Of a stretch of DNA of 64,000 nt, positions 53,960 to 63,366 are shown piece by piece. The position numbers and the translations under genes are program-made. The notes beneath the pieces were generated by a model. That model was not told the origin of the DNA. It ran no database searches and saw only the letters and a list, made by a program, of their open reading frames with translations. The stretch is from Sphaerisporangium perillae (GTDB taxonomy: Bacteria > Actinomycetota > Actinomycetes > Streptosporangiales > Streptosporangiaceae): positions 1 through 64,000 of the forward strand of contig NZ_JALLPO010000011.1 in NCBI RefSeq assembly GCF_023276435.1, in the 5' to 3' direction. Numbering within the stretch: the stretch's first letter is position 1; every line of letters begins with the position of its first letter.

Positions 53960-55585
53960 TCAGTTGAACAGCACGCGCAGGCTGAAGGACGTGGTGTCGT
54001 CGGCCTGCCTGGCGCTCAGGCCTATCGCCCGCAGCGCCTGGGCGTTGGCCCGGTCCTCGCCCTGCAGGTCTTTCAGGTAGTACTTCTCGATCTTGTCCAG
54101 GTCGATGTAGAGCGCGGCCGACGCGGAGTCCGCGTCCGGGATCGCGGTCGTGAAGGTCTCGCTCTCCCCGAGCGTGCCGTCCTTGGCCAGCAGGTCCGCG
54201 TACTCCTGGGAGTTCGCGAGGACCAGCCGCCCATCGGCCGCCACCTTGACGAGCTGCGGGGCCGCGGTCCCGGAGTCGGCGGCGAACTTCTCGAGCTTGG
54301 AGACGATCTCCTGGGCCTTGGCCGGGTCGGTGGTGAGGACGGCGCCGGCGTTCGGCAGGTCGCCGTCGAGCCCCCGCTCGTCCAGCGCCACGGTGACGTT
54401 CTTGCCCAGCAGGGTGACCAGGTCGTCGGGGAGCGCGAGGCCGTAGGACTGCCGTGCCTGGGCGACGAAGTCGGAGAACGACCCCGACGTGCCATCGGCC
54501 GCCTTGGTGAGCTGTGCCCACTGCTTGGACAGCAGTTCCCCGAGGCCCGACACCGACAGCGCGCCCACGGTCGAGGCGGGCAGCCGCGACAGGCGCGAGC
54601 CTTCGGCGTTCGCGGCGGCGCGCATGGTCCCGCCGCGGGTGATGCCGGTCAGCTCGGCGTACCCGCCGTCGAAGCGCAGCGCCCCGGCGAAGCGCACGTT
54701 CTTCACCATGTCCAGCGCCGCGGCGCCGGAGGACGGCGACACACCGACGGCCTCCGCGGCCTTGGTGAGCCTGCCCGCGTCGCCCCAGAACGACAGCACG
54801 CCCGGATCCCCGAGGGCCTTGAGGTCGGCGGCGAAGCCGGCTTCGCCCGACAGCGGCGCGGCCTTGGCGTAGCGGTCGGCCTCCGCCTGGGTCTCGGCGA
54901 GGATCGCGTAGTCCTCCCGGAACGCGAGGCCCTTCATCTCGCCGCCGGTCAGCTTGGGCAGCCCGGTGCGGGCCTGGGTCTGGTCGGTGACCTGCACCGC
55001 CACGGCCACCCCGGGGGTGGCGGACCCGGCGCGCGGCGCCAGGACGCCGATCCCGACGCGGTCGCCGAGCCACGGTTCGACGTCACGCGCGTAGTCGACG
55101 CCGGCCAGGTCCTTGCTGTCCTTGCGCAGCAGCTCGAACAGCGCCTTGCGGGGGTCGTCGCCGGTGAAGGCGCTCCGGGTGGCGGAGAACTTCTTCGCGA
55201 GCTGGAACAGCGCCACCTTCTGGCCGGCGCTCGGGTCGAGGTCGATCCGCACGTACGCCATGGTCCCGGAGGGCAGGACGTCCTCCGGCTGGGTGCCGCC
55301 GCCGCTGAGCAGGTTCATGGCGTACACGCCGCCACCGCCGATCAGGGCGACGACGACGGCCGCGACGATCGCCAGCACCCATCCCCGTCCTCTCTTCCTG
55401 GTCGGGGGCTGGGGCGGGCCGAGCTCGGCGTGCTGCCAGGGAGGCGGACCGCCGGGGGGCTGCGCGGAGTGCGCATAGGGCTGCGTGTACGGGCCAGGGG
55501 TGGGGCCGGACGCGGGGTGCCGGTAGGACACGGTCCGGTCGGGGTCCTGGTTGAAGGGGTACGGGGGGTGGGGTTGGCCTGCCAT
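53960..55585 (-). CDS. DUF3352 membrane-anchored protein
   Basis: A 541-residue protein. A Pro/Gly/Tyr-rich cytoplasmic N-terminus (~62 residues) and basic TRKRGRGW precede one transmembrane helix (VLAIVAAVVVALIGGGGVYA). The rest is a large extracytoplasmic DUF3352 region (DVLPSGTMAYVRIDLDPSAGQKVAL; LKALGDPGVLSFWGD; SALYIDLDKIEKYYLKDL). Function unknown; the family is common in actinomycetes. Convergent with cysM, each with its own terminator. Confidence 0.88.
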   Translation of the reverse strand: MAGQPHPPYPFNQDPDRTVSYRHPASGPTPGPYTQPYAHSAQPPGGPPPWQHAELGPPQPPTRKRGRGWVLAIVAAVVVALIGGGGVYAMNLLSGGGTQPEDVLPSGTMAYVRIDLDPSAGQKVALFQLAKKFSATRSAFTGDDPRKALFELLRKDSKDLAGVDYARDVEPWLGDRVGIGVLAPRAGSATPGVAVAVQVTDQTQARTGLPKLTGGEMKGLAFREDYAILAETQAEADRYAKAAPLSGEAGFAADLKALGDPGVLSFWGDAGRLTKAAEAVGVSPSSGAAALDMVKNVRFAGALRFDGGYAELTGITRGGTMRAAANAEGSRLSRLPASTVGALSVSGLGELLSKQWAQLTKAADGTSGSFSDFVAQARQSYGLALPDDLVTLLGKNVTVALDERGLDGDLPNAGAVLTTDPAKAQEIVSKLEKFAADSGTAAPQLVKVAADGRLVLANSQEYADLLAKDGTLGESETFTTAIPDADSASAALYIDLDKIEKYYLKDLQGEDRANAQALRAIGLSARQADDTTSFSLRVLFN

Positions 55586-55797
55586 GGCTCGCTCTCGATG
55601 GCTAGGAGGGGATTCACGGTGAGGCTAGATCATGGCGGTAGCGAAACACTTGCAGGGTGCTTTCGGGCGCCAGGGCGTCTCGATCGTGACCGGTTCCGTT
55701 CACCGTCCCGCCTGGGCGTGACGGCGCGGGCATCGGTAAGGTGGGGGAGCTAGAACAACATTCGGGTGCGGTGCGCGGAGCGAGGCAAAGAGTACAG

Positions 55798-56589
55798 ATG
55801 ACGAAGTTCGACGAGGCGACGCAGGCGATCCGGGTCGACGAGACCACCTACGACGTCTGCCTCGATCCTGGCTACGCGATCGGAGGGCCGCTCAACGGCG
55901 GCTATCTCATGGCCGTGATACTGCGGGCCGTCGTCGACGCCTCGCCGTACGAGCACCCGGTCACCACCGCCGCGCAGTTCCTGCGGTCGCCGGGCCCCGG
56001 ACCCGCCCGCGTCCGGCTGGAGCAGCTCAAGACCGGCAAGACCGCCGCGATGACCCGGGCGACCCTGATCCAGGACGACACCGCCTACATCGAGACCCTG
56101 GTGACCACCGCCACGCTCGGCGGCGGCGCCAGCGAGTGGACCGGCGAGCCCGCGGTGGTCATGCCCCCCGTCGAGGAGTGCCTCGGGCTGCCTGACCCGA
56201 AGCCCGAGTCGAACATGACGCTCAACGCCCAGATGGAGGTGCGCTTCGACCCGCCGAGCATCGGCTGGTTCACCGGCGCCCCCACAGGGCGCCCAGAGTC
56301 CCGGGCGTACTTCCGCATGTCCGAGCCGCAGGACCCCGACCCCTTCGTCCTGGCGCTCGCCGTGGACGCGCTGCCGCCCGTCGCCTTCTCGGCCGGAGCC
56401 CGCGGCTGGGCGCCGACCGTGGAGCTGACCTGGCACCTGAGGGCGCTGCCCGCCCCCGGCTGGCTGAAGATCGTCGGCCATGGACGCCTGATCAGGGACG
56501 GCTGGTTCGACGAGGACGTCGAGGTCTGGGACGCCGGGGGCAACCTGGTCGCGCAGTCGCGCCAGCTCGCCAGGCTCGGGCGGGGCTGA
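55798..56589 (+). CDS. Acyl-CoA thioesterase-like (double hotdog) protein
   Basis: A 263-residue TesB-like thioesterase-family protein. Two hotdog repeats are suggested by GGPLNGGYLMAVILRAVVDAS in the first half and ELTWHLRALPAPGWLKIVGHGR, then DVEVWDAGGNLVAQSRQLARLG, in the second. Actinobacterial relatives are annotated as thioesterase family (4HBT_3). It probably hydrolyses acyl-CoA; chain length is unknown. The ATG at 55798 is used rather than a GTG 57 nt upstream, because conservation starts at TKFDEATQAI. Confidence 0.85.
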   Translation: MTKFDEATQAIRVDETTYDVCLDPGYAIGGPLNGGYLMAVILRAVVDASPYEHPVTTAAQFLRSPGPGPARVRLEQLKTGKTAAMTRATLIQDDTAYIETLVTTATLGGGASEWTGEPAVVMPPVEECLGLPDPKPESNMTLNAQMEVRFDPPSIGWFTGAPTGRPESRAYFRMSEPQDPDPFVLALAVDALPPVAFSAGARGWAPTVELTWHLRALPAPGWLKIVGHGRLIRDGWFDEDVEVWDAGGNLVAQSRQLARLGRG

Positions 56590-56670
56590 CCGGACGCGCG
56601 GGGGACGGTACCCCCGCAGGGATTACTCGAATGTGAGCATTCTTACCGAGAGCGATTGTTCACAGTCCCC

Positions 56671-56676
56671 TAGTGT
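56671..56676 (+). promoter_or_regulatory. Leaderless -10 box (TAGTGT)
   Basis: TAGTGT precedes the murI ATG at 56685 by 8 nt, without a Shine-Dalgarno sequence. Confidence 0.5.
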
Positions 56677-56684
56677 TGGGAATC

Positions 56685-57587
56685 ATGTCGGATATCGGGA
56701 GCGTCGCCCACGCGCCGTGGGTCAGCCTCATTGAGGCCCAGGACGAGCAGCTTGACCAGGACGGTCCCTCGATCGGGATCTTCGACAGCGGCGTGGGAGG
56801 TCTGACGGTCGCCCGGGCGATCATCGACCAGCTCCCGAGCGAGTCGATCCTGTACGTGGCGGACACCGCGCGCCAGCCGTACGGGCCGAAGCGCATCGCC
56901 GAGGTGCGTGCCTACGCCCTGCAGGTGATGGACCACCTCGTCGAGCACGACGTGAAGATGCTCGTGATCGCCTGCAACAGCGCCAGCGCCGCCGTCCTGC
57001 GCGACGCCAGGGAGCGGTACGACGTGCCGGTGGTGGAGGTCATCCAGCCCGCGGCGCGCAGGGCCGTCCGCGCCACCAGGAACGGCCGGGTCGGCGTGAT
57101 CGCGACCCGCGCGACGATCGAGTCCATGGCCTATCACGACGCCTTCGCGGCGGCCCCCGACGTGCGGCTCACCGGCGTGGCCGCCCCCCGGTTCGTGGAG
57201 TTCGTCGAGCGGGGCGAGACCATGAGCGCCGAGCTCATCGAGGTCGCCCGCGAGTACCTCCAGCCGGTGATCGACGAGGGCTGCGACACGCTGATCCTCG
57301 GCTGCACGCACTACCCGCTGCTGACCGGCGCGATCTCCTACGTGGTGGGCAACGGCGTCACGCTCGTGTCCAGCGCCGAGGAGACCGCCAAGGACGTCTT
57401 CCGCGTTCTGCACGACAGGGGGCTCGCCGTGCAGAACACGACGCCCCGCCACCGGTTCCGCGCGACAGGTGACGGCGCCCTCTTCGCGCACCTCGGGCGG
57501 CGGTTCCTCGGCCCGGAGATCGGTGCCGTCGAACGCGCGCTGGTGGGGGACGTTTCGGGCGAAGAGGCGCTGACCGCGCCGAGTTAG
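56685..57587 (+). CDS. murI: Glutamate racemase
   Basis: A 300-residue cofactor-independent racemase that supplies D-glutamate for peptidoglycan. [23 protein letters not shown] (Cys97) and LGCTHYPLL (second catalytic Cys) are complete. A 28-residue N-terminal extension precedes the core. It is 10 nt upstream of the MBL gene. In M. tuberculosis the order cysM, rhomboid, murI, Rv1339, rphA is similar; the rhomboid gene is absent here. Confidence 0.95.
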   Translation: MSDIGSVAHAPWVSLIEAQDEQLDQDGPSIGIFDSGVGGLTVARAIIDQLPSESILYVADTARQPYGPKRIAEVRAYALQVMDHLVEHDVKMLVIACNSASAAVLRDARERYDVPVVEVIQPAARRAVRATRNGRVGVIATRATIESMAYHDAFAAAPDVRLTGVAAPRFVEFVERGETMSAELIEVAREYLQPVIDEGCDTLILGCTHYPLLTGAISYVVGNGVTLVSSAEETAKDVFRVLHDRGLAVQNTTPRHRFRATGDGALFAHLGRRFLGPEIGAVERALVGDVSGEEALTAPS

Positions 57588-57596
57588 GAGGCCGCC

Positions 57597-58349
57597 GTGA
57601 AGTTGACGATCGTAGGCTGCTCCGGAAGCTTTCCGGGCCCCGACAGCCCCGCGTCGTGTTACCTGCTGGAGGCCGAGGGCTTCCGCCTGCTCCTGGACTT
57701 CGGCAACGGCTCCCTGGGAGCTCTGCAACGGCACATCGGCCTGTACGACGTGGACGCCATCTGCCTGTCGCACCTGCACGCCGACCACTGCCTGGACCTG
57801 TGCTCCTACCACGTCGTGCGCACCTACGCGCCGTGTGCGCCGCTGCCGCGCGTGCCCGTGTACGCGCCGGACGACGCGCCGCGCCGCCTCGCCGCCGCGT
57901 ACGGAATGGACGACGAGCCGGGCCTTGAGACCGCGTTCGACTTCACGGCGCTCGCGCCGGGCGTCTTCTCCGTGGGCCCGTTCGAGGTGACGGCCGCACT
58001 GATGAACCATCCCATCGAGACCTACGGGTTCCGGGTCTCGCACGGCGGGCGCTCGGTGGCCTACTCCGGCGACACGGGTGAGTGCCCCGAGTTGGTGAAG
58101 CTCGCGGCGGGCGCCGACATCCTGCTGTGCGAGGCGTCTCTGCTCGACCGGCCCGGCATCCCCGCCGGTCTCCACATGACCGGCCGCCAGGCCGCCGAGC
58201 ACGCCGCCCGCGCCGGCGCCGGCACGCTCGTGCTCACCCATCTGGTCCCGTGGAACGACAAGGGCGAGGTCCTGGACGACGCCTCCCGAGGGGGGTACGA
58301 AGGCCGCGTGGAACTCGCTCGGAGCGGGGCCGTGTATGACCTAAGGTGA
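57597..58349 (+). CDS. MBL-fold hydrolase, Rv1339-like phosphodiesterase
   Basis: A 250-residue metallo-beta-lactamase-fold protein. The zinc motif is [10 protein letters not shown], with NHP (His), YSGDTGEC (Asp) and LTHLVPW (His). It is the positional and sequence counterpart of mycobacterial Rv1339, described as an atypical class II cyclic-AMP phosphodiesterase, and also resembles RNase Z-type proteins. GTG start with AGGAGG upstream. The start codon of rph lies 5 nt past its stop, suggesting co-expression. Confidence 0.9.
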   Translation: MKLTIVGCSGSFPGPDSPASCYLLEAEGFRLLLDFGNGSLGALQRHIGLYDVDAICLSHLHADHCLDLCSYHVVRTYAPCAPLPRVPVYAPDDAPRRLAAAYGMDDEPGLETAFDFTALAPGVFSVGPFEVTAALMNHPIETYGFRVSHGGRSVAYSGDTGECPELVKLAAGADILLCEASLLDRPGIPAGLHMTGRQAAEHAARAGAGTLVLTHLVPWNDKGEVLDDASRGGYEGRVELARSGAVYDLR

Positions 58350-58354
58350 GGCTC

Positions 58355-59071
58355 ATGGCACGTGAAGATGGACGCAGTCCCGACCAGCTCCGGCCGGTCA
58401 CGATCAGCCGCGGCTGGCTCGCCCACGCCGAGGGTTCGGTCCTGGTGGAGTTCGGCAACACCAGGGTGTTGTGCGCCGCCTCGGTGCAAGACAGCGTGCC
58501 GCGGTGGCGCAGGGGGAGCGGGCTCGGCTGGATCACCGCCGAGTACGCCATGCTGCCCCGCTCCACCAACACCCGCAGCGACCGCGAGTCGGTGCGCGGC
58601 AAGATCGGCGGGCGCACCCACGAGATCTCGCGCCTGATCGGGCGGTCTCTGCGCGCCTGCGTCGACTACAAGGCCCTAGGCGAGAACTCCATCGTCCTCG
58701 ACTGCGACGTCCTCCAGGCCGACGGTGGCACCCGCACGGCGGCCATCACCGGCGCGTACGTCGCCCTGGCCGACGCCATCGGCTGGATGCGCAAGCGCAA
58801 GATGTGCCCGGGTGACCCGCTGGTCGACTCCGTGGCCGCCGTCTCGGTCGGCATCGTCGGCTCGACGCCCCTGCTCGACCTCTGCTACACCGAGGACGTC
58901 GCCGCCGAGACCGACATGAACGTCGTCATGACCGGCTCGGGGGAGTTCGTCGAGGTCCAGGGCACCGCCGAGGGCCGCCCGTTCGACCGCTCGACCCTCG
59001 ACTCCCTGCTCGACCTCGCCGCCGCGGGGTGCGCCGACCTGACCGTGCGCCAGCGCGAGGCCCTCGCGTGA
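58355..59071 (+). CDS. rph: Ribonuclease PH
   Basis: A 238-residue phosphorolytic 3'-5' exoribonuclease that trims tRNA 3' ends. Start [19 protein letters not shown], then [34 protein letters not shown] and RIGRSL-like phosphate-binding segments are typical; [18 protein letters not shown] completes the active site. ATG 58355 is used with AAGGTGAGG upstream; GTG 58346 is possible. rdgB follows after 40 nt, the usual rph-rdgB pair. Confidence 0.95.
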   Translation: MAREDGRSPDQLRPVTISRGWLAHAEGSVLVEFGNTRVLCAASVQDSVPRWRRGSGLGWITAEYAMLPRSTNTRSDRESVRGKIGGRTHEISRLIGRSLRACVDYKALGENSIVLDCDVLQADGGTRTAAITGAYVALADAIGWMRKRKMCPGDPLVDSVAAVSVGIVGSTPLLDLCYTEDVAAETDMNVVMTGSGEFVEVQGTAEGRPFDRSTLDSLLDLAAAGCADLTVRQREALA

Positions 59072-59111
59072 GCGCGTTCCTCCTGATCCGCGACAAGGGG
59101 AGGGTTCTGTC

Positions 59112-59726
59112 ATGAGCGCGATGCCGAGGGTGGTCCTCGCGACACGCAACGAGGGCAAGATCGTCGAACTGCGGCGCATCCTGACCGAAGCCGACCAGAA
59201 GATCGAGCTCGTCGGCCTGGAGGAGTTCCCCGAGATCGGTGAGGTCGCGGAGACCGGCCTGACCTTCGCCGAGAACGCCCTGCTCAAGGCGCACGCCGTC
59301 TCCTCCGCGAGCGGCCTGCCGGCGGTCGCCGACGACTCCGGCCTGTGCGTCGACGCGCTGAACGGCATGCCCGGCGTCTTCTCGGCCCGCTGGTCGGGGT
59401 CCCACGGCGACGACGCGGCCAACCTCGCGCTCCTGCTCGCCCAGGTCTCCGACGTTCCCGACGGCCGTAGGGGCGCCCACTTCGCCTGCGCCGCGGCGCT
59501 CGCGCTGCCCTCCGGCGAGGAGCGCGTCGTCGAGGGCACGCTCACCGGGTCGCTGATCCGCGGCCCGCGCGGCACCAACGGGTTCGGGTACGACCCGATC
59601 TTCGTGCCCGAGGGCGAGAGCCGCACGACCGCGGAGCTGTCCCCCGCGCAGAAGGACGCCGTCAGCCACCGGGGCCGCGCCTTCCGGGCCCTGGTCCCCG
59701 TGCTGCGCCAGGTGCTCGGCGCCTGA
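59112..59726 (+). CDS. rdgB: RdgB/HAM1 non-canonical purine NTP pyrophosphatase
   Basis: A 204-residue inosine/xanthosine triphosphate pyrophosphatase. The start LATRNEGKIVELRRIL, the metal-site LTFAENALLKAHA, ADDSGLCVDAL and GTNGFGYDPIFVPEG, and the closing SHRGRAF are diagnostic. It removes ITP/XTP/dITP from the nucleotide pool. Co-directional with rph. Confidence 0.96.
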   Translation: MSAMPRVVLATRNEGKIVELRRILTEADQKIELVGLEEFPEIGEVAETGLTFAENALLKAHAVSSASGLPAVADDSGLCVDALNGMPGVFSARWSGSHGDDAANLALLLAQVSDVPDGRRGAHFACAAALALPSGEERVVEGTLTGSLIRGPRGTNGFGYDPIFVPEGESRTTAELSPAQKDAVSHRGRAFRALVPVLRQVLGA

Positions 59727-59806
59727 GAGGGCGGCCGCGGCGGCGGAGCGAGGTACGGAGAATGCTCCGTAACCAGGGCGTAAGATCCCGGCCGCGGGTA
59801 CAGGCG

Positions 59807-59812
59807 TAGCGT
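59807..59812 (+). promoter_or_regulatory. Leaderless -10 box (TAGCGT)
   Basis: TAGCGT ends 7 nt before the GTG of the molybdopterin oxidoreductase. No ribosome binding site is present. Confidence 0.55.
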
Positions 59813-59819
59813 TCCACCT

Positions 59820-61529
59820 GTGAACGACAACAAGACGCGCCCGCGCGGCCAGGCATGGGCAGCGGCGCTCATCGGCGTGGTGGCGGGAGCGGTCGCCCTG
59901 GGCATCGGCCAGCTCGTCGCGGGGCTGATCGACCCGAAGGCATCTCCGGTGATCGCGGTCGGCGACGCGGCCGTCGACCGCACGCCGGCCGCGCTGAAGG
60001 AATGGGCCATCAGCACTTTCGGCGCCAACGACAAACTCGTGCTGATCTCGGGCATCGTCGTGGTGCTCGCCCTCATCGCCGCCGGCATCGGGCTGCTGGC
60101 CCGCGACCGGATGGGCTTCGCCATGGCCGGCCTGGCCGTGCTCGGGCTGGTCGGCGTGCTGGCCGCCATGACGCGGCCCGACTCCGGCCCCCTGTCGGTC
60201 CTGCCGTCCGCGCTCGGCGTCGCGGCCGGGGCCTGGGCGCTGCGCATCCTGGCCCGCCGCGCGTGGCCGGCCGTGGAGCGCGGCTACGAAGACCTGCGCG
60301 CGCACCTCGAAGCCGAGGACGAGGCCCGCCCGCCCGCCGGTGACGATTCCGTCCCGGCCGCGGCTGACGGGGCCGCCTCGGCCGCGGAGGCTGCTCCGGC
60401 CGGGGGCGGCGGGGCGGTGGACCGCCCGGTGGTCATGCGGGCGGGCGCCGAACTGTACGCGTTCGACCGGCGCGGCCTGCTGACCGGGGTCGTCGCGGGC
60501 GTCGCCATCGCCGGGGCCGGCGGGCTGGCCGGCCGCGGGCTGGCCGGGCGGCTGGACGTCGACACCGAGCGCGCCCAGGTCCTGCTGCCCAGACCGGCGA
60601 AGCCCGCCACGCCGCTCCCCGCCGGGGTCGACCTCCGCCTGAAGGACCTGAGCCCGTTCACCACCCCCAACCGGGACTTCTACCGCGTGGACACGGCGCT
60701 GGTCGTCCCGCAGGTGGACCCGAAGACCTGGACGCTCAAGATCCACGGCATGGTGGACAAGCCTGTCGAGCTCACCTTCGCCGACCTGCTGAAGCGGCCC
60801 CTCATGGAGGCCGACGTGACGCTGACCTGCGTGTCCAACGACGTCGGAGGTCCCTACATCGGCAACGCGCGCTGGCTCGGCGCCCGCCTGGCCGACGTGC
60901 TGCGCGAGGCCGGCATCCAGGCGGGGGCCGACATGCTGCTGTCCACCTCCTCCGACGGCTGGACCTGCGGCACGCCGGTGGACATCGTGATGGACGGCCG
61001 CGACGCGCTGCTCGCCATCGCGATGAACGGCGAGGTGCTTCCCGTCTCGCACGGCTTCCCGGTGCGGCAGGTCGTCCCGGGACTGTACGGCTACGTGTCG
61101 GCCACCAAGTGGGTGACAGACATCAAGGTGACCCGCTACGACCAGGACGAGGCCTACTGGACGCCGCGCGGCTGGGCCGCCAAGGGGCCGATCAAGACCG
61201 AGTCCCGCATCGACCTGCCGCGGGGCGGTTCCACGATCCCGGCCGGGCGCACCGCCATCGCCGGCGTGGCCTGGGCCCAGCACCGGGGCATCGACGCGGT
61301 CGAGGTGCGGATCGACAAGGGTGCCTGGCAGCGGGCACGGCTGGCCGAGGTCCCGGGACCGGACACCTGGCGCCAGTGGGTCCTCGACGGCTGGCAGGCC
61401 ACCCCGGGACGGCACACCATCGAGGTGCGGGCCACCGACGCGACGGGACAGACCCAGACCGCCGACTACGCCCCCCCGGCCCCGGACGGCGCCACCGGCT
61501 GGCACTCCGTCCTCGTCGTCGTGAAGTGA
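59820..61529 (+). CDS. Membrane-bound molybdopterin-dependent oxidoreductase
   Basis: A 569-residue sulfite-oxidase-family enzyme fused to membrane helices. Four hydrophobic segments occupy residues ~10-145; a linker and a fifth helix follow (~225). The catalytic Moco domain then shows FYRVDTALVVPQVDP, the Moco Cys in VTLTCVSNDVGG, and VSHGFPVRQVVPGLYGYVSATKWV. A C-terminal dimerisation (Mo-co_dimer) domain ends GWHSVLVVVK. The layout matches actinobacterial YedY-like membrane sulfite-oxidase paralogues, active side probably extracytoplasmic. The substrate is unknown. Leaderless GTG start. Confidence 0.9.
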   Translation: MNDNKTRPRGQAWAAALIGVVAGAVALGIGQLVAGLIDPKASPVIAVGDAAVDRTPAALKEWAISTFGANDKLVLISGIVVVLALIAAGIGLLARDRMGFAMAGLAVLGLVGVLAAMTRPDSGPLSVLPSALGVAAGAWALRILARRAWPAVERGYEDLRAHLEAEDEARPPAGDDSVPAAADGAASAAEAAPAGGGGAVDRPVVMRAGAELYAFDRRGLLTGVVAGVAIAGAGGLAGRGLAGRLDVDTERAQVLLPRPAKPATPLPAGVDLRLKDLSPFTTPNRDFYRVDTALVVPQVDPKTWTLKIHGMVDKPVELTFADLLKRPLMEADVTLTCVSNDVGGPYIGNARWLGARLADVLREAGIQAGADMLLSTSSDGWTCGTPVDIVMDGRDALLAIAMNGEVLPVSHGFPVRQVVPGLYGYVSATKWVTDIKVTRYDQDEAYWTPRGWAAKGPIKTESRIDLPRGGSTIPAGRTAIAGVAWAQHRGIDAVEVRIDKGAWQRARLAEVPGPDTWRQWVLDGWQATPGRHTIEVRATDATGQTQTADYAPPAPDGATGWHSVLVVVK

Positions 61530-61724
61530 CCTCCGGACGCCGGCTCCGGCCGCCGCCGGCCTGAGCCGGTCCGGGCCGTGGCCGCCGTCACGATGGAGCG
61601 ACCGCGGCCGTGCTCCCGCCCGCGCATGTGGTCCCAGGTGAATGCCGGAATCGGCCGCCGGGTCCCGGCGGCACCCCTACGATCGGCCTTCGACCGGGTC
61701 AGTGCGGAAGTAGGGGGAAGCACA

Positions 61725-63026
61725 TTGTCCGGAGCAAGTCACGGGGGTCCGTCGGGCGCGGGGGCGTCGCGGCGGCCGCCCACGGAGGCGGGGTACAACC
61801 CCGTCGTCACGACCGATGGTGTCCGATGGCGTGATTACGAGCTCGCGGCGGAGGTCCCCGCCGACGAATGGCGGCCGCTGTTGCGGCCGCTCACGATCAA
61901 CCAGGGGCTGCTGTCCCAGCGGCACGACGGCCCGGCACCACACCAGGAGCCACCTGCGCACCAGCGGCAGGACGAGCCGGCGCTTCAGCGGCAGAGCGGG
62001 TCCTCCGCCCATGGCCAGGCTCAGGCGGTGAACGGGTCCCGTCCGCGATCGCAGGGCGGCACCTCGCTCCCGGAGGCGAACGGCGCCCTGGCCCTCGGAG
62101 CGAACGCGGCGTGGTCCGCCGGCCAGAACGGATGTTCCGGGCAGGAGGGGGCGTCGGTCCCATGGCAGGACGGGTTCGCCTTCCAGCCGCGGAACGGGAA
62201 CGGTGTCGCGTCCCGGGGGTTCGAGGGCGTGCCGGTGGTGCGAGAGGCGCCTTCGCCGCCGGCGCAGGACGGGTCCTCGCGTTCGTCCCCAGGGCAGGAG
62301 CCGCGTTCGTCCCCAGGGCCGGACGGGCCCTCGCGTTCGTTCCCCGGACCGGAGGAGGTCTCGTCCCGGCAGAACGACGAGCCGCCGCGCTGGCCGGGGC
62401 CGATGGGCGACTGGTTCGACGCGCAGGACAGGCCGCCCCGGCTCGACGTCTCCCGGCCGTACGGCACGCCCGGCGGGCTGGCCTGGCCCGACCCGCAGGT
62501 CCAGCGCGATCTGTGCCAGGCGGTGCCCGACGGCGCCCGGTTCCCCGATCCGCGGGGCACCTGGATCCGCCTGATCAACGGGGAGGGCCCGTCGGAGGAT
62601 CCCTTCCGGGCGACCAACTCACTCGACTGCGCGCTCGCGGTGCTCTCGACGTGGCACGGCGAGCCGGTGGTGGCCGCGCCGCGCCGGCCGGAGTACGACC
62701 GTCTGGGGCGGCCGTCGCTCGACGGCGAACCCGGCGGCGTCGCCCGCGCCGAACGCTGGCTCGGGCACCGCTTCGAGTACGTCGGGCAGGGCCGCCGCGC
62801 GTACACCGCGGTGGCGCAGCGGCTGGAGTCCGGCGGCCACGGCGCGGCGGCCGTGCTCGTCACCCGCTGGCCGTCCGGCGGCAACCACGCGTGGAACGCC
62901 GTCAACGCCGCCGGGGAGGTCGTCTGGATCGACGCCCAGCGCGGGCACACCTCGGTGGATCCGCCCGCCGGGCCGGTGACCGGGGTCTTCTGCGTCGCCG
63001 TCGACCGGCGCGGGAGGCGGCTGTGA
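61725..63026 (+). CDS. Papain-like/glutamine-deamidase-type toxin (Tox-PL)
   Basis: A 433-residue protein. The N-terminal ~60 residues are unassigned, and a long Pro/Ser/Gln/Gly-rich linker (~65-255) contains RSSPGQEP/RSFPGPEE-like repeats. The C-terminal ~170 residues look like a Tox-PL/toxin-glutamine-deamidase domain: NSLDCALAVLSTWHG (Cys302), GGNHAWNAVN (His388) and WIDAQRGHTS (Asp403) give a Cys-His-Asp triad. No Sec signal is seen, so export would need a specialised route. TTG at 61725 follows AGGGGGAAG. A small YrhB/Imm35-like gene follows immediately. The toxin role is inferred from domain and context. Confidence 0.7.
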   Translation: MSGASHGGPSGAGASRRPPTEAGYNPVVTTDGVRWRDYELAAEVPADEWRPLLRPLTINQGLLSQRHDGPAPHQEPPAHQRQDEPALQRQSGSSAHGQAQAVNGSRPRSQGGTSLPEANGALALGANAAWSAGQNGCSGQEGASVPWQDGFAFQPRNGNGVASRGFEGVPVVREAPSPPAQDGSSRSSPGQEPRSSPGPDGPSRSFPGPEEVSSRQNDEPPRWPGPMGDWFDAQDRPPRLDVSRPYGTPGGLAWPDPQVQRDLCQAVPDGARFPDPRGTWIRLINGEGPSEDPFRATNSLDCALAVLSTWHGEPVVAAPRRPEYDRLGRPSLDGEPGGVARAERWLGHRFEYVGQGRRAYTAVAQRLESGGHGAAAVLVTRWPSGGNHAWNAVNAAGEVVWIDAQRGHTSVDPPAGPVTGVFCVAVDRRGRRL

Positions 63027-63075
63027 GCGGAGTCCTGTGCGCGGTGATCGACTGGCGGGGGAGGCGGCCGTGAAC
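62982..63075. repeat. 47-bp tandem duplication across the toxin stop codon
   Basis: Units 62982-63028 and 63029-63075 are contiguous and match at about 35 of 47 positions. The first encodes the toxin's last residues (GVFCVAVDRRGRRL, stop). The second could encode GVLCAVIDWRGRRP, and its equivalent of the stop region forms the GTG start of the next gene. Confidence 0.85.
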
Positions 63076-63354
63076 GGGCGAGCGGTGTCCCCCGAGCAGG
63101 CGAGGGTGCTGGCCGAGGAGTACTTCAACGGCCCGCTCCCCGCCGAGGAGGCCACGGAGGTCGGGCTGTACGCCTTCGACGACGGCTACGTCGCCTGGGC
63201 GAAGCCGCCCGAACCCGAAGATCCCAGCACGCTGCCCGCCACCGTGGGCGGCGGGTGCGTCGTCATCGACCGGATCACCGGCGAGATCTCCATCCGTCCT
63301 CTGCTGACCCCGGAGACCGTGGCCGACCAGTGGGCGGGGCGCCGCCCCCGCTAG
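63070..63354 (+). CDS. YrhB/Imm35-like candidate immunity protein
   Basis: A 94-residue acidic protein with the features of the YrhB/Imm35 immunity fold: a helical start (SPEQARVLAEEYFNG), GLYAFDDGYVAWAK, then VGGGCVVIDRITGEISI and TPETVADQW. Such proteins pair with papain-like/deamidase toxins in polymorphic toxin loci. The GTG at 63070 has GGGGGAGG 5 nt upstream, and that sequence itself comes from a duplication of the toxin 3' end. Only 43 nt separate the two genes, so they are probably co-expressed. Confidence 0.7.
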   Translation: MNGRAVSPEQARVLAEEYFNGPLPAEEATEVGLYAFDDGYVAWAKPPEPEDPSTLPATVGGGCVVIDRITGEISIRPLLTPETVADQWAGRRPR

Positions 63355-63366
63355 GCCGGTGCCCTG

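Noticed and set aside
58926-61505. 859-codon minus-strand frame opposite rph/rdgB/oxidoreductase
   Set aside because: It spans three recognisable plus-strand genes and has composition typical of antisense shadow in high-GC DNA.
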